NCBI RefSeq assembly: GCF_001619985.1
Contig: NW_017264197.1
Span: forward strand, 1,612,001-1,676,000
Origin: Xylona heveae TC161
Lineage: Eukaryota; Ascomycota; Xylonomycetes; Xylonales; Xylonaceae
Direction of reading: 5' to 3'
DNA length: 64,000 nucleotides
The number at the start of each line of letters is the position of its first letter. Position 1 is the first letter of the stretch. This document shows positions 45,041 through 57,925 of the stretch, piece by piece. Below the pieces are notes generated by a model, which was not told the origin of the DNA, searched no databases, and was given only the letters and a program-made list of their open reading frames with translations. The position numbers and the translations under genes are program-made.

Positions 45041-47935
45041 TGCACCTCCGGGTCTGCAGCTAGCAGAGCGGCCTCAATAACGAGGCCACGGCGCTCGCCC
45101 GTGGCTCGGTGGCGACAAGGATCAGATGTGAATTTGACAGCACTATGATTCGATGAAGGCTTGGTTGGGGGTCGCAGCAGAAGCAGCAGGGCGCAGGGAT
45201 GTGCAATATGCACAATAATAGTAAAAGCGAGCGACACAGAAAAGACGCGTAAAAGAGTTCCGGATGGGTGACGACGTCAAGAATGCTTCAAGTGATTCGA
45301 AATGACTTTCGATGCCAAGTTAACTTTGGATTCGATGTTTTTGTTGTTGTGCTTTTTGTTTTCTCTCGAATAGCGCCGGGGGTTTCGACCGCGCAAAACA
45401 GGTTGTTGACGTCAGGGACCCGTTCAGGGACCTCTTTCCTAAAATGAAAGGGCACTAGGCCGATGCGATCAACGTCGATCCCAAAACAGGAATCTCTGCA
45501 ACAACTTGGATTCTTCTTTTTGTTGCCTCGCGCCAAGTAGTGATGAACTCTTTCGGGTGAAAAAGAGAGATGGAAATGAAGAAGATGAAGTAGAAGAGGA
45601 GGAGAAGCAGAGAGCAAGAGAGAAGGGGACAAGAGCTTGGGTGTTTCTAGTAGCTCGAACCTTTCCTTTTTCTCCTCTCTTCCACAGCTGGCGCAGGTGC
45701 GCGTCCGATCACAGTAGCCGGCAATGTACCGAATATCACTTACGACGCCTTTGCCCGCACCTAGCTGGACCGAACGACCAGGTCAATGGGGAACAAAGAT
45801 GGCAGTCCAGCATTGCGAGTACCGGTCGGGCCGTGGGGCTCGGCATGGATCATGAATGGGGAACAAAGATGGGCCAGGGGTGGTGGCGCATGTAGTAGAT
45901 TAATGTGTGATGGCTCATGACCAGGACCTAGACCCTTTGGTTGGAGGGGAGTGGGGGGATTAACGGTCGAGCCATCCCCAGTGGGACGTGGGCAAGTAAG
46001 AGAAGCCGTTGGACAGGCGAGGGAGAAGAGACATTTTCCCGCGCACTGGGTGACTCTCTGCCGATGCACACGGGAGTACGCTTGTATTCGTTGATGGAAA
46101 TGCAGCCTAGCTGGTGCTAAATGGGTACCATTGGAGTATCTCACTAAGCACCACCATGGGGAACAGTACTTGCCCCATACTTTCTAGCGAGGCAGGCACC
46201 CGAGGGCGGAGTTGGACATCGTGCTGGGGCTGGAACAACAGGGTGGAGTACCCACTTCTTCTAATAAAAGTAACGGCAGTCGAGGTTCCTCTTTGACACT
46301 CTACCTCGCTTGGCGTCTCTTCCACCACGGTTGTTGGATTATGCGGACATCATGGATGACGACGACTTCTCCTTTCTGGAGTAAATAGGCAAAGCAAAAT
46401 GGTCAATTACACGATGACGAAAAGAAAGCTTTCTTACCTTTCGGGGTTAAACTATAGATTGAATAGTCTGCATCAAGTCAAGTTTAAGGAGACCCCCTGT
46501 CATTTGAGATGCCGTAGTCTATTTCGGGTTAGATATATTGCTCACTTACTTTGTCTAATCCAGTATAGCTTCATACAAATGTTCCCAAATTTAGTATCAT
46601 TAGTAATCTCGGCCTAAGTAAAACGCAGACAGAGTGACAGTCAAGCTTCAAGACGTCAAAACCGATATATCTCCGAACCTCTTCCCTATAGTCTTTTTGA
46701 AAGAAGTTTCGATTCACCTTCTATGCAGTAGCCACGTAGATTAATTTGCGCGAGTATATATCTCAGTACTCCGGGATATGTTCCCGATTCCTTCTTGTCT
46801 CTGTGCTCGTCAACGCAACCTATATCTCTTGGGATAAAGTTGCTTGAATGCGTTTCCAACCTATTGATGTTCTTGTTTATTACCTTTTCGTAAGCACTCC
46901 TTGCCTCTGTTCATGTTCTTGGTGTCTGATAGACTATTATCTATTGCTCCTGTAATTTCGATTCCCGAATTCCGGAAAATCGATTTACAGGTCCTTCGTC
47001 TCTCTTGCTATTGCTTCAACTATAAATATTAGATATACTATTTGCCTCTGATGTAACGAGGAGAAATTGTTCTATGTCGTCTGCCATCCTCCAAAGCACT
47101 TTAGAATATCACTACATTCATAAACGAAAAAAATAACAAGCTATATGCCAGCGTTACGATGAACTGTGTTCAACGGCAGCGTTCCAAAGAAGGATTCCAG
47201 AAAAGAACATGTTTGCTCTCACAACATTGCATCACAAAATCACCATAGGCTTGTTACATGAATTGTAAGGGAACAATATGAATAGGAAAAATTGTGGAAC
47301 ACAAGATATATATTCGTCACCGAAAAAGAGATATTAAATAAAGATTAGATAAACTCCCAGATCAAGCAGAAAGCCAAATAAGTCAACAGAGAGCAACTCG
47401 CTTTTCTTTCACAATTAATTCCTTGAACAGTCAAATATTAAACCATGGACCCAAACCAGGACTATTAGATATGCAATAGCAAAAAAAGAAACTGCAATCA
47501 GGCTCCGTTGGCCTTTATACCCGATCGACCCCGGGCCGTGGACTGCTCGGAATAGACCCGCAAACAATTAAGCACAGACCACCTACCGCGTCGTGCGCGA
47601 CTCTGTTAAGACCCTTTCCAAGTAAACACACAAATTTCCCCATCTTTCGTCAGAGGTAGCTTCGCACCAAAACAAAGTAGAGTACAGTAGTTCGTAAGAT
47701 CTTCATCTTGGGACGATCCGGCTAATTGATAATCACCATTAGGCGTCAGTGAGGGAGAATGGGCTTTACCCTCCGTACTCCGTACCGCGGACGTCAGACC
47801 GTGTCTCCTTCTTCTCGATATTAACATAAATTCCAGTCTACACCTGAAAGGCAGAGCGGACAAAAAGACCCAAGAATTCAAAACAATTATCGGTAGTCTA
47901 GAGTCATGATTCGTAATTGGGTGTCCAAAAGAGGA
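45041..47935. other. Long intergenic region upstream of the DUF1752 gene
   Basis: 2.9 kb with no supported gene. The part to about 45750 is pyrimidine-rich on the minus strand and probably holds a long leader of the DUF1752 gene. From 46400 to 47500 the sequence is A/T-rich with short frames only. No terminal repeats or transposase-like sequence seen. Confidence 0.5.
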
Positions 47936-49219
47936 TTACGTCACAGTGTAACCGCCATCCACGCGGAGATCAGCACCGGTAACGTAGCCTGCGCTTTCGC
48001 TGAGAAGGAAGACCACAGGGCCCATGAGGTCTTCAGGATTGCCCATTTGGCCTTGAGGAATGAGAGACATCCATTTCTGGCGGAGATCGGGGTTCTCGTC
48101 GAGAATCTTCTTGGTCCTGTTGAATGTCATGTTAGTAGCTGTGATGAGGTAGAGAGAGACAGAGAAGATAGAAGAGGAGGAACGTACAATGCAGTAAGCA
48201 TGTAGCCGGGGCTGATGCAATTGACACGAATGCCGGCGTGAGCCCACTCGACGGCCAAGCTAGAAGCGAGATGTCGGACGGCAGCTTTGGCGGCGTTGTA
48301 GGGAGCCTGAGGCTGAGGAACGTTGACAATGGCACCAGACATGCTACCGATGAAGACCATGCTGCCAGGCGACTTGCGCTGCATGAGGTGCTTGGCAACT
48401 TCGATGGCAAAGAGGTAGGTGCCGTCCACGTTGACACCCCAGAGCTTCTGCATCCGGTCGTGCGGGTACGAAATGGCGTCAAAATTCTCGGTGAAACCGG
48501 CAGAGGTGACGAGGTGGTCAATCTTTCCATGAACGGCAGTGATTTCATTGATCACGCTCTCCACAGATGTTGGATTCGAGACATCAGCGTAGTGCGCGGT
48601 GACCTTGGGAATCCTGTCGTGGCCAATATTAGCTGCAAGCTCTAGAAAAGCTAAAATAGAAGCTTCACATACTTCTTGGTCTTAGGGTTCTCCTTTTTGA
48701 AGGTGTTAACAAGCTCAATGGCTTGCTTCTCGGCTTCCTCCCCTGAATGCCATATTAGCAAACTGCTCGTAAAGAAGAAACATCAGCAATTGGCTAGAGA
48801 AACGTACTGTTCAAATCGCAAATGGCAACATCAGCACCGCTGACGACGAGGGCCTGCGACATGACCAGGCCGAGACCACGGGCACCGCCAGTGACAACGC
48901 CGACTTTGCCCTCGAGCGAGAACGAGGCGAGAGTGCGCTTGGAGTGGACGCCGCCGCGGCCCTGCACGGGCTGACTTGAGGGCAGCTCATGCTCCTCGGG
49001 GTACTCGACACGAACGCTGTCGTCGGTTCGCGCGAATTGGCCCTCTTCAAGCACCGGCTCTTCCTTTTTGTCGTCGCGACGGACGGCAGTGGTAGAGAGG
49101 CAGCGGGACACCGGTCGCATTGTGCGTGCAGCTGTGGCAGCAGTAAATGCTGCAGAGACCCGCGGCACGGCAGCGGGCAGGGCCCGAGTAGCTCTGCGGA
49201 GGATCTGGGAAGTGAACAT
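47936..49219 (-). CDS. Mitochondrial short-chain dehydrogenase/reductase
   Basis: Four exons (49219-48808, 48742-48673, 48613-48188, 48116-47936) give 362 residues. A strong mitochondrial presequence occupies about 45 residues (ILRRATRALPAAVPR, then SRCLSTTAVRR). The classical SDR core follows: TGGARGLG at 110-117 with Asp in AICDLN, which suggests NAD preference; HYADVSN; TSAG in place of NNAG; catalytic Ser253, Tyr266 and Lys270 (PYNAAK); and ISPGYMLTALT. The C terminus ADLRVDGGYTVT is typical. The pattern is closest to D-arabinitol 2-dehydrogenase or sorbose reductase-like polyol SDRs, but the substrate is not certain. Upstream is a long region without genes. Confidence 0.92.
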
Positions 49220-51633
49220 CTTGTATACCGAGAGTATGGTTTCGCTGTCCTAAACGACTCTAAGATTCGATTTATAGTTTCAATGACGAGAAGACAGCGA
49301 CTGTGTTAGGAGTCGACTTTGTGCTTCCGTTGCATCAATTGATCAACGAGGAAAATGACGTATGCAAGGGGGAGTCGATTTCCTCTCTTTCTCTGTCACG
49401 TAAACGTCTTCTCTCGGGCCTGCCAGAGAATAGAACAGCGAGACACGGAGAAAGCAAGAGAAACAACGAAACAGTTGTTGCAAAGAAGAATACTGAGTGG
49501 AGATTAGGAGGATGACAGGGCGAAGAGGAAGAGCTCAAGATTGGAGGGAGACAGAGGAGTTAAGTAGCTCTACGACATGTGGAGCAAAACAACAAATAGA
49601 GAAGAGAGAGGGCTTGGGCTAGAGCGCGTGTAAGTAAAGTCGCACACCCCGAGTAATACTATGGGAACAAGAAGTGTCCCAAGAAAGTCCAAAAGGGTCC
49701 CGTATAAGAAATGATTGATTCTACTGAACAAGGCTTGATTCTAGGTCTTGTCGCTGCCTCTGAGCTTCAGGCCAGGCACCTTTTCCCTCGCAGACAGACA
49801 CATCGCTGACGTAGTGACACGTAGATCACCACTAGAAAGGGTCGTTGGTTCGAATGGATAAGGAAAGTATCTATAGCACTAAGTGAACCCCTAAACTACT
49901 CACCTCCGTATTCCGATAGCTTAAACAATTGCTACCCCCGCCTCTTACTCTTCCCCGGCCCCAATTTAAAAGGAAAAAGGCCTTTTTATGGGTCAAATGG
50001 TGTAATCTGACCCGACAGACACCCAAGTCTTTTCCACGTTTATTAGGCACTTGCCACTTGAAGATCCCCCTATCGCACACCCCGAGTCGCTCAATCGAGT
50101 GCCGAAGAGAGCGAGAGTATGAGTACTCACTATGCTGTACCCCGCATTAGCGATCACTAAGGTTCGGTACCTCTGCGATCATGTACTTCCTTTACTGTAC
50201 CCATTCTAGGTATCTAGCGGGGACCCTTTTACCCACAACCCACCCCCGCACGGGCTTCTCCCTCACCGACTGTTCCAAAAAATCTTAATACCGCACAAGG
50301 TTCCCTTTTCCTCATAGCGTTGATACTGGTAGTCACGATGGGATCCGATTCCTCCGAATTCAACGCAGAGACATTTCAAGAACGCTCGAATTCGCAATCT
50401 ATCTTCCCCACAATTACAAACCAAATGATTATGATCAAAGTCTTCCACCACTTTCAATTGTGACCAAAAGAAATCCTGTCGCGTACGATGGGGAGTGCAG
50501 CGGTAGCGTAGTCCGACTATCCGATCTCCTTCGCACCTTCTATATTTGTCTCATCCCTGTCAGTAATACTCGCCTTATCCCGCTACTCTGGAGATACATC
50601 GCTACAAGTGCATCGAGTATAGCATGATCCAATTGAAAGAGATTTACAAGTCACGCGTACCAGAACAGAAAACCTTGTACCCCAGTGGCGGGACCTAGAT
50701 GATTGTCATTGCGTATGTATACTGACTCGAGACCCTGGTTATGTCAACCCATTGCCAGCCCCCCGCCCGGGAGAGAAGTACACAAGTAATGCACCTGCCT
50801 GCGAAGCATTCTAGAATCTATTAAATACCCACAAGAGGGCAAGGTAGCCCATGTCGCAGCTATGTTTAGCTACTTTTGCAAAATGAAAACAGCTCACCAG
50901 CCCCATTTCTCTCGGAGATTGGATCTCTTTTCGGGACAAAACCACTGGAAAGCTATCACTGAAAAGGGGGGGAGTGTATGTGGCTGATTGGGACCCATGA
51001 CCCTGGTTTCCAATATATCGTTGTGTTAGAACTACGACCCCCACGGGGAGTTTAGCGGGAATTTTAGCAGTAAAAACGGGGAATATGACTCGGGACGAAA
51101 CCGCGAGGGAGAACGGGGGGAGATGTGTGATGTGGGGCGGATCAGTCACACCAAAATGCGATATCAATAACACAAGTAATAATGTGGACAGAAGAAACGA
51201 GAAAACACATGTGACCCGCTGCCACGCGAAACAGCTTTCGATCGGGAGTTGCCAGGTATGGCACTTGCCCTAAATTATTGTAGTTATTCGATTTGAGTGA
51301 AGATCTTCATTGGTGGGTCTTTACGAGGAGCAGCCATGCGTCCTTGCAACTATGCAGGAAAAGACAAAGAAATAGCTCAATAAATGTCTCTGTCGAACTC
51401 CGGGGAAGCACAATGCGAAAAAAGAGAAATGAAACAAAATAAAATACCATAAGCAGTAAAACAATAATAATATAAAAAAAGAAAGAGAACTAAATAATCA
51501 CTAATGGAATTCTTGCGATCCGAGGAAACCCTCCCGAAAACTCCATAACGCAAGAAACTCCAATTTTCTTTTTCGAGTAGGCAAAAATTGTAGCGGTCTC
51601 TCAGTTCGAATACGGCACACAATGCCGATTGAA
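49220..51633. other. Long intergenic region, no gene supported
   Basis: 2.4 kb. A 15-bp direct repeat is present at 49640-49654 and 50073-50087. Short frames only, for instance a minus-strand 64-codon frame at 50263-50457 without recognisable features. Nothing resembling a complete tRNA or transposon could be built. Confidence 0.5.
49640..50087 (+). repeat. 15-bp direct repeat, 433 bp apart
   Basis: TCGCACACCCCGAGT occurs at 49640-49654 and again at 50073-50087. Flanking bases differ. The segment between has no clear terminal inverted repeats or coding sequence, so its origin is unknown. Confidence 0.6.
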
Positions 51634-52446
51634 CTATACGACGCTCGTCTTGGAACTGAGCACCGATCGGCGACTATAAAAGAACCGAATGGCGCCATAA
51701 GTTGCACTGATCAGCCACAAAAGCACATTGACCAAGTCGACCCAGACGGCATTCTTCATTCGTTGTACCGCGGCGTTGCCGTCAACTTGTTTATGCCCGT
51801 ACTTTTGCGCAAAGACGCCAAACACGGCAATCCAGAGGATACTATTCAAGACCCACGGTTAGCAACCCAGTAGTCCAAGAAGAGCATTGGAGAAAGCTAT
51901 TTTGCACAGGGCAGCAAAGCGACACGATAGAAAAACGCGGGGTACATTGCGGGGTGCAGCGATCAACACCACTTTCCACCAAAACCAGACAAGCGATACA
52001 AAATGCCAATGCAATCACGGTGAGCCAAGGAAACAGCAAGTCAAAAGTACTCACAATAGAGTGGCGTCCCAGGCGAAGAGGTACCATGATTTGACAAATG
52101 GGATCAAAAAGAAGATGCACGTCAGTGCTGCGAATCCAGCAATGACCTCAGCGTAGACCTGTCAAAAGCACAGTGACGTATTAGTACCATTCAATTCGCA
52201 TCTGATAACTTCTTGAGCGTCGGTGCAAAAAGTTGCTCCAGGATGTCGGGGCCAATAGAATGATAAAGTATGACTTACCCATGCAGGATCAGGCTTCAAA
52301 CCATGTTTTCGCACGTTATTCAGATCAACTCCATACAGACCCGCGACTGTGAGCGCCATGACGAACTGCAGGAAGCGCAGCGTAGTGCGAAGGCCAGCTC
52401 CAATCAAGCCGCCTTGCGAAGGGGATTTGTTGATGAAATAAATCAT
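51634..52446 (-). CDS. MARVEL-domain membrane protein, Nce102-like
   Basis: Three exons (52446-52279, 52158-52055, 51841-51634) give 159 residues; introns are 120 and 213 bp. Four hydrophobic segments are visible: TLRFLQFVMALTVAGLYGVDL, VYAEVIAGFAALTCIFFLIPF, TLFILWIAVFGVFAQKYG and AVWVDLVNVLLWLISATYGAIRFFY. Small size, RTTLRFLQFV after a short N terminus and WVDLVNVLLW before TM4 fit fungal MARVEL proteins of the Nce102/Fhn1 group, which sit in eisosome-associated plasma-membrane domains. Many Pezizomycotina have several such paralogues, so this may not be the direct Nce102 orthologue. Confidence 0.85.
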
Positions 52447-53753
52447 CTTGAATTGCGGATTTTAAAATGTCGCTGGACTGAAAGTAGCTCGATGGACGAT
52501 ATGAAGCGAAATCGTGAGACTTCTGCTGCTAGACAGAGAGGACAAAATCTGGAGGGAGGGTTTGATCTTATGCTAAGTGGATGGAAAGCAAAAATAGAGA
52601 CAAGAATAGTAGCTGTCTGTTCTCTTGTAATGCGGACTGAGTGCAAAACCGGAGCTAATGCCACGTGGAGGCCGTTAAGGATTTAGTCCGTGAAGCAGTC
52701 GATGTCGTAAATCCTCGATGAGAAGCAGATATATTTGTTGAGCACCAGGCTCTTGGAATACAAAGGCTACTCGTAAAATAAAAGGCTGTTGGTATCGTAG
52801 AGTGTGGAAGTAACGATAACAGAGATCGTTTTTAACCGGCAAGGGAAAGAATGATGTAGATGTATTCAAGGTCAAGGTGGATTATAATGGCTGCGAAGGA
52901 CGCTGAAAGTCAAGGAAGCGCTTTGAAGAATAGGGACAATTAAGATAATGAATCGGAATAAAGGCTTTTGTTATTGTTGAATGAATAAACTATAATTACT
53001 TTTCAGTAATGACATTCATTGAGTCACTGAAGAGCGGTTGGGCGAAGGACAAAGGCTAAAACGGAAGACAAAGACATTAAAGAAGTTGGCGACCATCAGA
53101 AAGATGGGCCACATGGACTTTTTATAATATGCATATCACAAAGACATTCGATCTAAACTCACGATGCAACTTCGCAGCCTTCGCCTTTCGGTCGGCGCGT
53201 ATTTCATCTTTCCGCGCCGTGGGCTGCTATTTTGTGCTTGCTTGACGCTTGATCTGTCACCTGCAAGAGGTCATGACATACATAGTATGGGCTCGAAGTG
53301 AAACATACCTCCATGTTTCAAATAACAACACAAATCTGACTCGCATCTCGCAAAGAGTCAACGATAATGCCGCAGGGCTGATGATATTTCTCACAGTGCT
53401 ACCATTAGTATTCATGGTTGTACGGGAGTGGTTTGGAAGGGGTAACTGTTTAGCGCTGGACCCTTCGCTGTCAGTCCAGAAGCAGTTTAGATGGCGTTCG
53501 GCTACCCGCCCGGCTTTGGTTTGACGTCAAGTATTTTCAAGCACCTTGCTGTCCGATTGTAACCACATCTGCAGTTGTCATGTGGGGACCATTTCCACGC
53601 GGTTTCACTTGCCGCCTACTCAACTCCTCACAGCAAAACAAGGGAATCTCATAGTCATCAAATGCGTATCTACCATGATTATACTTCCGATGATCAAAGA
53701 ATATTGGTTTAAATTTTGAACTTGGGCTACTGTGAGTATTCGCAATATTAATT
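52447..53753. other. Intergenic, no gene seen
   Basis: 1.3 kb between the MARVEL gene start and the 3' end of the MCC alpha gene, on the same strand. Short frames only. It should include the promoter of the MARVEL gene on its left side. Confidence 0.55.
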
Positions 53754-56157
53754 TTACGACTTTCCAGTATCTTCGAATTCTACTAAGGCCGTGCCGGCTT
53801 TACACAAGTCCTGAATCAAAATCTCAGCATGTCTCGACTCACATACTTTGTCAAGTATCCGATAGAGAGGGGAATAAAAAAACTTACACCCGCTTTATGT
53901 ACCACCTTTGAGATGACTCCATCATGAGGACTTCGTATGACAGTCTCCATCTTCATACTCTCTATAACTACCAGTGCTTGGTCCTTCACCACAGCATCAC
54001 CCTCCTTTACATCGACGCGAAGGACTTTGCAAGGCATCGGAGCGAGGACACTATTCGTAATATCGTGTAGTCCGAGTACCTTTTCGGCCCAGCCTGGAGG
54101 CTTGCAGCGTAATTTATACTGCCGCCCTTGCTGAAATATAACGAGACTGTCTCCGTCTTGTACAATCGTCGTCGCTAGACGCGTATGTGGGTAGAAACTT
54201 GTTAGAACTCTGGTAGAGAGGTCGTAATGGCTGAGAACACTTGGATATTGTACGTCATTTATTGAGACATCGAACGTGCCGGGGCCGACTTGCCCGACTT
54301 CAACATCGGTCTCAGCGTCAGTCTTGATTCCGTCTGGCGCCATCTGGGCTAATGAGAATTTTCGCGTCTGGTAGTTTGATCCAAATCCGACGCCCGTGCC
54401 AGCTGCACCGAAGCCAACCGTGCCAGACTGGCTGGAGATTTCGCGGAGAAGTAAACCGAGCGCAGCTTGTGCGAAGACTTCTGGTTCAAGCTCGCTTTTG
54501 GCGAAGAGTGCGCTGCGATATTTTTCTATAAAGCCAGTCTCGACATCGCCGCTGATGAAAGCCGGATGAACGCATACTCTCTTCAGGAATTCAATGTTCG
54601 TTGTAGCACCTGCGATCTCGTAGTCTTCTAAAGCAGCAAGAAGCTTTTGTATTGCTGAATCGCGTGACTCGGCCTGAACTATGAGCTTTGCAATCATCGG
54701 ATCGTAGTGCGACGTGACTTCGTCGCCTTCAACGAAACCCGCATCGACACGAACGGTAGGAGAGGCTACTGGCGTCTTAAGATGCGTGAGTAGACCCGCG
54801 TCGGGGATAAAGTTCCTAAACAGATGTTAATGAAGATGGTCAAAGATAATTGAGACATTGGGCGTCACACATATCCGGGTTTTCCGCATAGATTCTAGCT
54901 TCTATTGCCCATCCCCTTTGCGCTATTCGCTCCCTAATTTGGTCTTGCGTCAAAGGCAATTCCTTTCCCTCAGCGACCAATAATTGCCAGCGGACTAGGT
55001 CCTCTCCTGTGACCATTTCGCTGACAGGGTGCTCGACTTGTAGTCGGGTATTCATCTCCATGAAGAAGAACTGTCCGGTCTCATTATCGAATATAAATTC
55101 CACCGTTCCTGCACCTTCGTAGCCAACAGCAAGAGCAGCTGTTCTGGCTTTGGCCCAAAGATCCTCGCGGACCGATTGGTCCAGATTTGGCGCGGGAGAC
55201 TCTTCCAAAATCTTCTGGTGTCGGCGTTGAATACTGCAGTCTCGTTCACCAAGAGCAACACAATTTCCATGCTTGTCTGCAAAGACCTGCACCTCAATAT
55301 GACGAGGCTGCGTTATGTATTTCTCCACAAGCATGACTTCGTCGCCAAACGAGTTGCGTGCCTCTGTTTTTGCCGATTGCAGCTGGTCCGGGAATTCCGC
55401 TGCTGATCTGGCAATCCTCATGCCCTTTCCCCCGCCACCCTTGACTGCTTTGATCAGGACGGGATACCCAATTTTGTCTGCCTCGCTTTTCAGAAAGTCC
55501 GGATTCTGATTCCCGCCGTGATAGCCAGGAATGCAGGGAACCCCAGCAGCGGACATGATATTTTTCGACTGACTACTATCCATTAGAAAGTATGCTCAAT
55601 AGATTCGGGGTCGATTGAGCATTGCCTTTTGTCGCCCATTTCTTCTATTGCTTTCCATGGAGGTCCGATGAATATCAAACCTGCCTCGGTACATCGACGA
55701 GCAAAATTCGAGTTCTCGCTCAGCTAATTCGCGGTTAACATTAGATGACTTCAGTTCGACCAAAGAACGTCAGGGTCTGTACAAATCCGTATCCGGGATG
55801 TACGCCAACGCATCCTGCAGCTTTCGCTGCTTCAATTATGCGATCCCCATCCAGGTATGCCCCCGGATCCCCAAGATTTATCGCATAGGGAGAGGCCAAA
55901 GCATGTTGTGAATGCGCATCCGGATCGGTGTAAATGGTAGTGCACTTAATTCCGAGAAGCGACGCCGTTTTCTGAACACGACTGAAGACAGTCAGACTCG
56001 CTTTATAGAAATGCTCTTGCTCCTGATAGACTTACAGTGCAATCTCTCCACGATTCGCAACCAGAACCGACGTCAACGGCCTTGGTGCTGCACCATGTTG
56101 TAAGCTCGAGTGATACCGCCGAAGGGTCAGCGGACGAAGGAGACGACGTGCAGTCAT
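53754..56157 (-). CDS. mccA: 3-methylcrotonyl-CoA carboxylase alpha (biotin) subunit
   Basis: Six exons (56157-56036, 55981-55783, 55723-55626, 55572-54871, 54815-53888, 53810-53754) give 701 residues. An Arg-rich mitochondrial presequence ([18 protein letters not shown]) precedes the biotin-carboxylase domain: [30 protein letters not shown], the ATP-grasp loop [30 protein letters not shown]. The biotinyl site is Lys662 in IESMKMETV. Intron 3 has a GC donor (AG|GCAATG at 55625) instead of GT; the frame and the family sequence GDKSQSKNIM require it. The enzyme adds CO2 to 3-methylcrotonyl-CoA in leucine breakdown and works with the beta subunit encoded at 59986-62289. Confidence 0.97.
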
Positions 56158-56905
56158 GTCCGCATCTCAGAACGAAGAAATATAGAGTTAGAACAATGGC
56201 TCAAAGTCAGGCCAGAAAGTCATCGTTGTCATCATCCGTATAGCCCTTTATGAACCACACATTATTGCTATGCTCCGATATGCTCTGCGTTCCTGCCCTG
56301 TGGTAATCCCTGCATCCAGGCACGCGGGGAAGCCGAGGGTAAGCGATAGCTGCATCGCGGGGGAAAACAGTAGGGAACACATTGGACCGAGGCCATACTG
56401 TAGTTATTCCCGTAACGTACAGTGACCCAGTCCCAGGTGATTAATTTATCACTTCAAAATTACAGCGAATGCGCCGTAGTGCTCTGCATTGGCATGGCCA
56501 ATAGATTTCAGAGCTTGACGTATTAATGTTCCGTCATTTGTTCTGGGTCCTTAGGCCTATTTTGTAGGCAGCGCAGTCTGACGAAACGCCCCACCAGCCA
56601 GCCCTACAAGTTCTTCACTGTCTGCGTCAATGAAGAACCGTAATCGTAATCCAGAAAACGCAACTTTCAACTTTTCTATTCCTATGGGCTTCGCTTCCTT
56701 TGTCTCCAAGGTCCAAATGGACGACATTTTTTACTTTGATACTCGCTTTGAGGCTGCTAGTTGAGTATTTCCAGCCCACTCGCTCGTTTCCAATAGCGGC
56801 TTTCCGCACTGCCGACTCATCGCTACCGTTCGCGTCAACAGAAGCTGGTCTTGTCTTTGTCCTGACAGACTTGTGCGCCCCTCGCAAACAAAGCCAAAAG
56901 TCAAC
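56158..56905. promoter_or_regulatory. Divergent promoter of mccA and the unknown gene, two CCGAGG sites
   Basis: 748 bp between divergent starts. CCGAGG (CCTCGG on the other strand) occurs at 56333-56338 and 56387-56392, with an ATTGG (inverted CCAAT) beside the second. CCTCGG is the core bound by the FarA/FarB Zn2Cys6 activators of fatty-acid catabolism in Aspergillus. Use of the sites here is inferred. Confidence 0.4.
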
Positions 56906-57778
56906 ATGTCCGACGAAGAGGATTACTACGGCGATGATGATGAATATATATACTATGACGATGAACCGCTGGACGTTGTGGTGAGTTAGCAAATAGCCTG
57001 TCACCCGATGATTCACTTTTGTCAAGCTGACCCTCCGCTCCAGGATGATTTAGCGGAACACACCATGCACTCGCCCGTCTGGCAAGAAGACCCGAGATAT
57101 GAGACATTAGATTATTTCAGCGATTGGGATTATTATTCCGATGACTTCTACGACGAGGACTCGTCCTTGAGAAAACCAAATGTCCAACTTACGACAGCTT
57201 CAAACCTGGCCGAGGGTATCCAGCCCTTGACTGTGTTTAATTCTAAGAAAGGAACTCGACAGCGGATCAATACTAGACATCAAAATAAGAGAGGCACCAA
57301 TCCAAAAATAAGTCAAAAACACCAGCAGTGGTATCCTAAAGTTGTCTGGAAGTCCAGGCCAGTACTGCATAAGCCGCCTTTGATCGATCCTTCCGATGCG
57401 GAAACAGTTGCATTATTCGAAAACTGGCGAGAGACATTCGGCGAAAATCAGACAGGGGCTGCAAGCCCTGTGGAGGAAAACAAACCGGCTAAAAGGACAG
57501 GGAAGGATCTGCGAACGAAGACTGCAAAATCCGAACCGCCTCAGAAGACTAAGACCGCAAAAGATGCTGAGTTGACGGAACAACCTAATCGTGGAGATGC
57601 TCTACCGCAACTTCAAAATGGAAAAAACTGGACAACACGGAAACGCAAAGCAGCTGACATCAACTCGGATGAACGAAAATCCAAGGCCCTCCGCTCATCA
57701 ACTAGTACCAACCTAAAAGAAAATCTTGAAGACACACCTAGCAAGTCCACACGGAGTCGGAAAGCTGCTCGCCGGTGA
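56906..57778 (+). CDS. Unrecognised acidic/basic protein inside the leucine cluster
   Basis: Two exons, 56906-56980 and 57044-57778, give 269 residues. The N terminus is extremely acidic and Tyr-rich (MSDEEDYYGDDDEYIYYDDE), then WDYYSDDFYDEDSS. A central block KKGTRQRINTRHQNKRGTNP and HQQWYPKVVWKSRP is the most conserved-looking part. The C-terminal 110 residues are Lys/Arg/Thr-rich with likely nuclear-localisation patches (TRKRKAAD, RSRKAARR). Composition suggests a disordered nuclear protein. No family recognised. It sits between mccA and the IVD gene, facing away from mccA and converging on IVD. Any part in leucine breakdown is unsupported by its sequence. Confidence 0.75.
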
Positions 57779-57925
57779 CGCAGTGCAGATAAATTCCGGT
57801 TCCATTTGTCCCACATTATCATCAAACCGTTACTGGAAAGGGAGCGCCATTGATGTCTATATTCTTTTCTGGATAACCCATGCCAGATATTACTATCCTT
57901 CAGAAATCCTTATTGAGTCCTTCGC

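Noticed and set aside
45041-47935. Possible mobile element in the long A/T-rich gap
   Set aside because: No terminal repeats, target duplications or element-like protein sequence seen on either strand.
50490-50560. tRNA-like A-box (TAGCGTAGTCCG)
   Set aside because: No matching T-loop box, acceptor stem or cloverleaf could be drawn; a SINE origin is equally unsupported.
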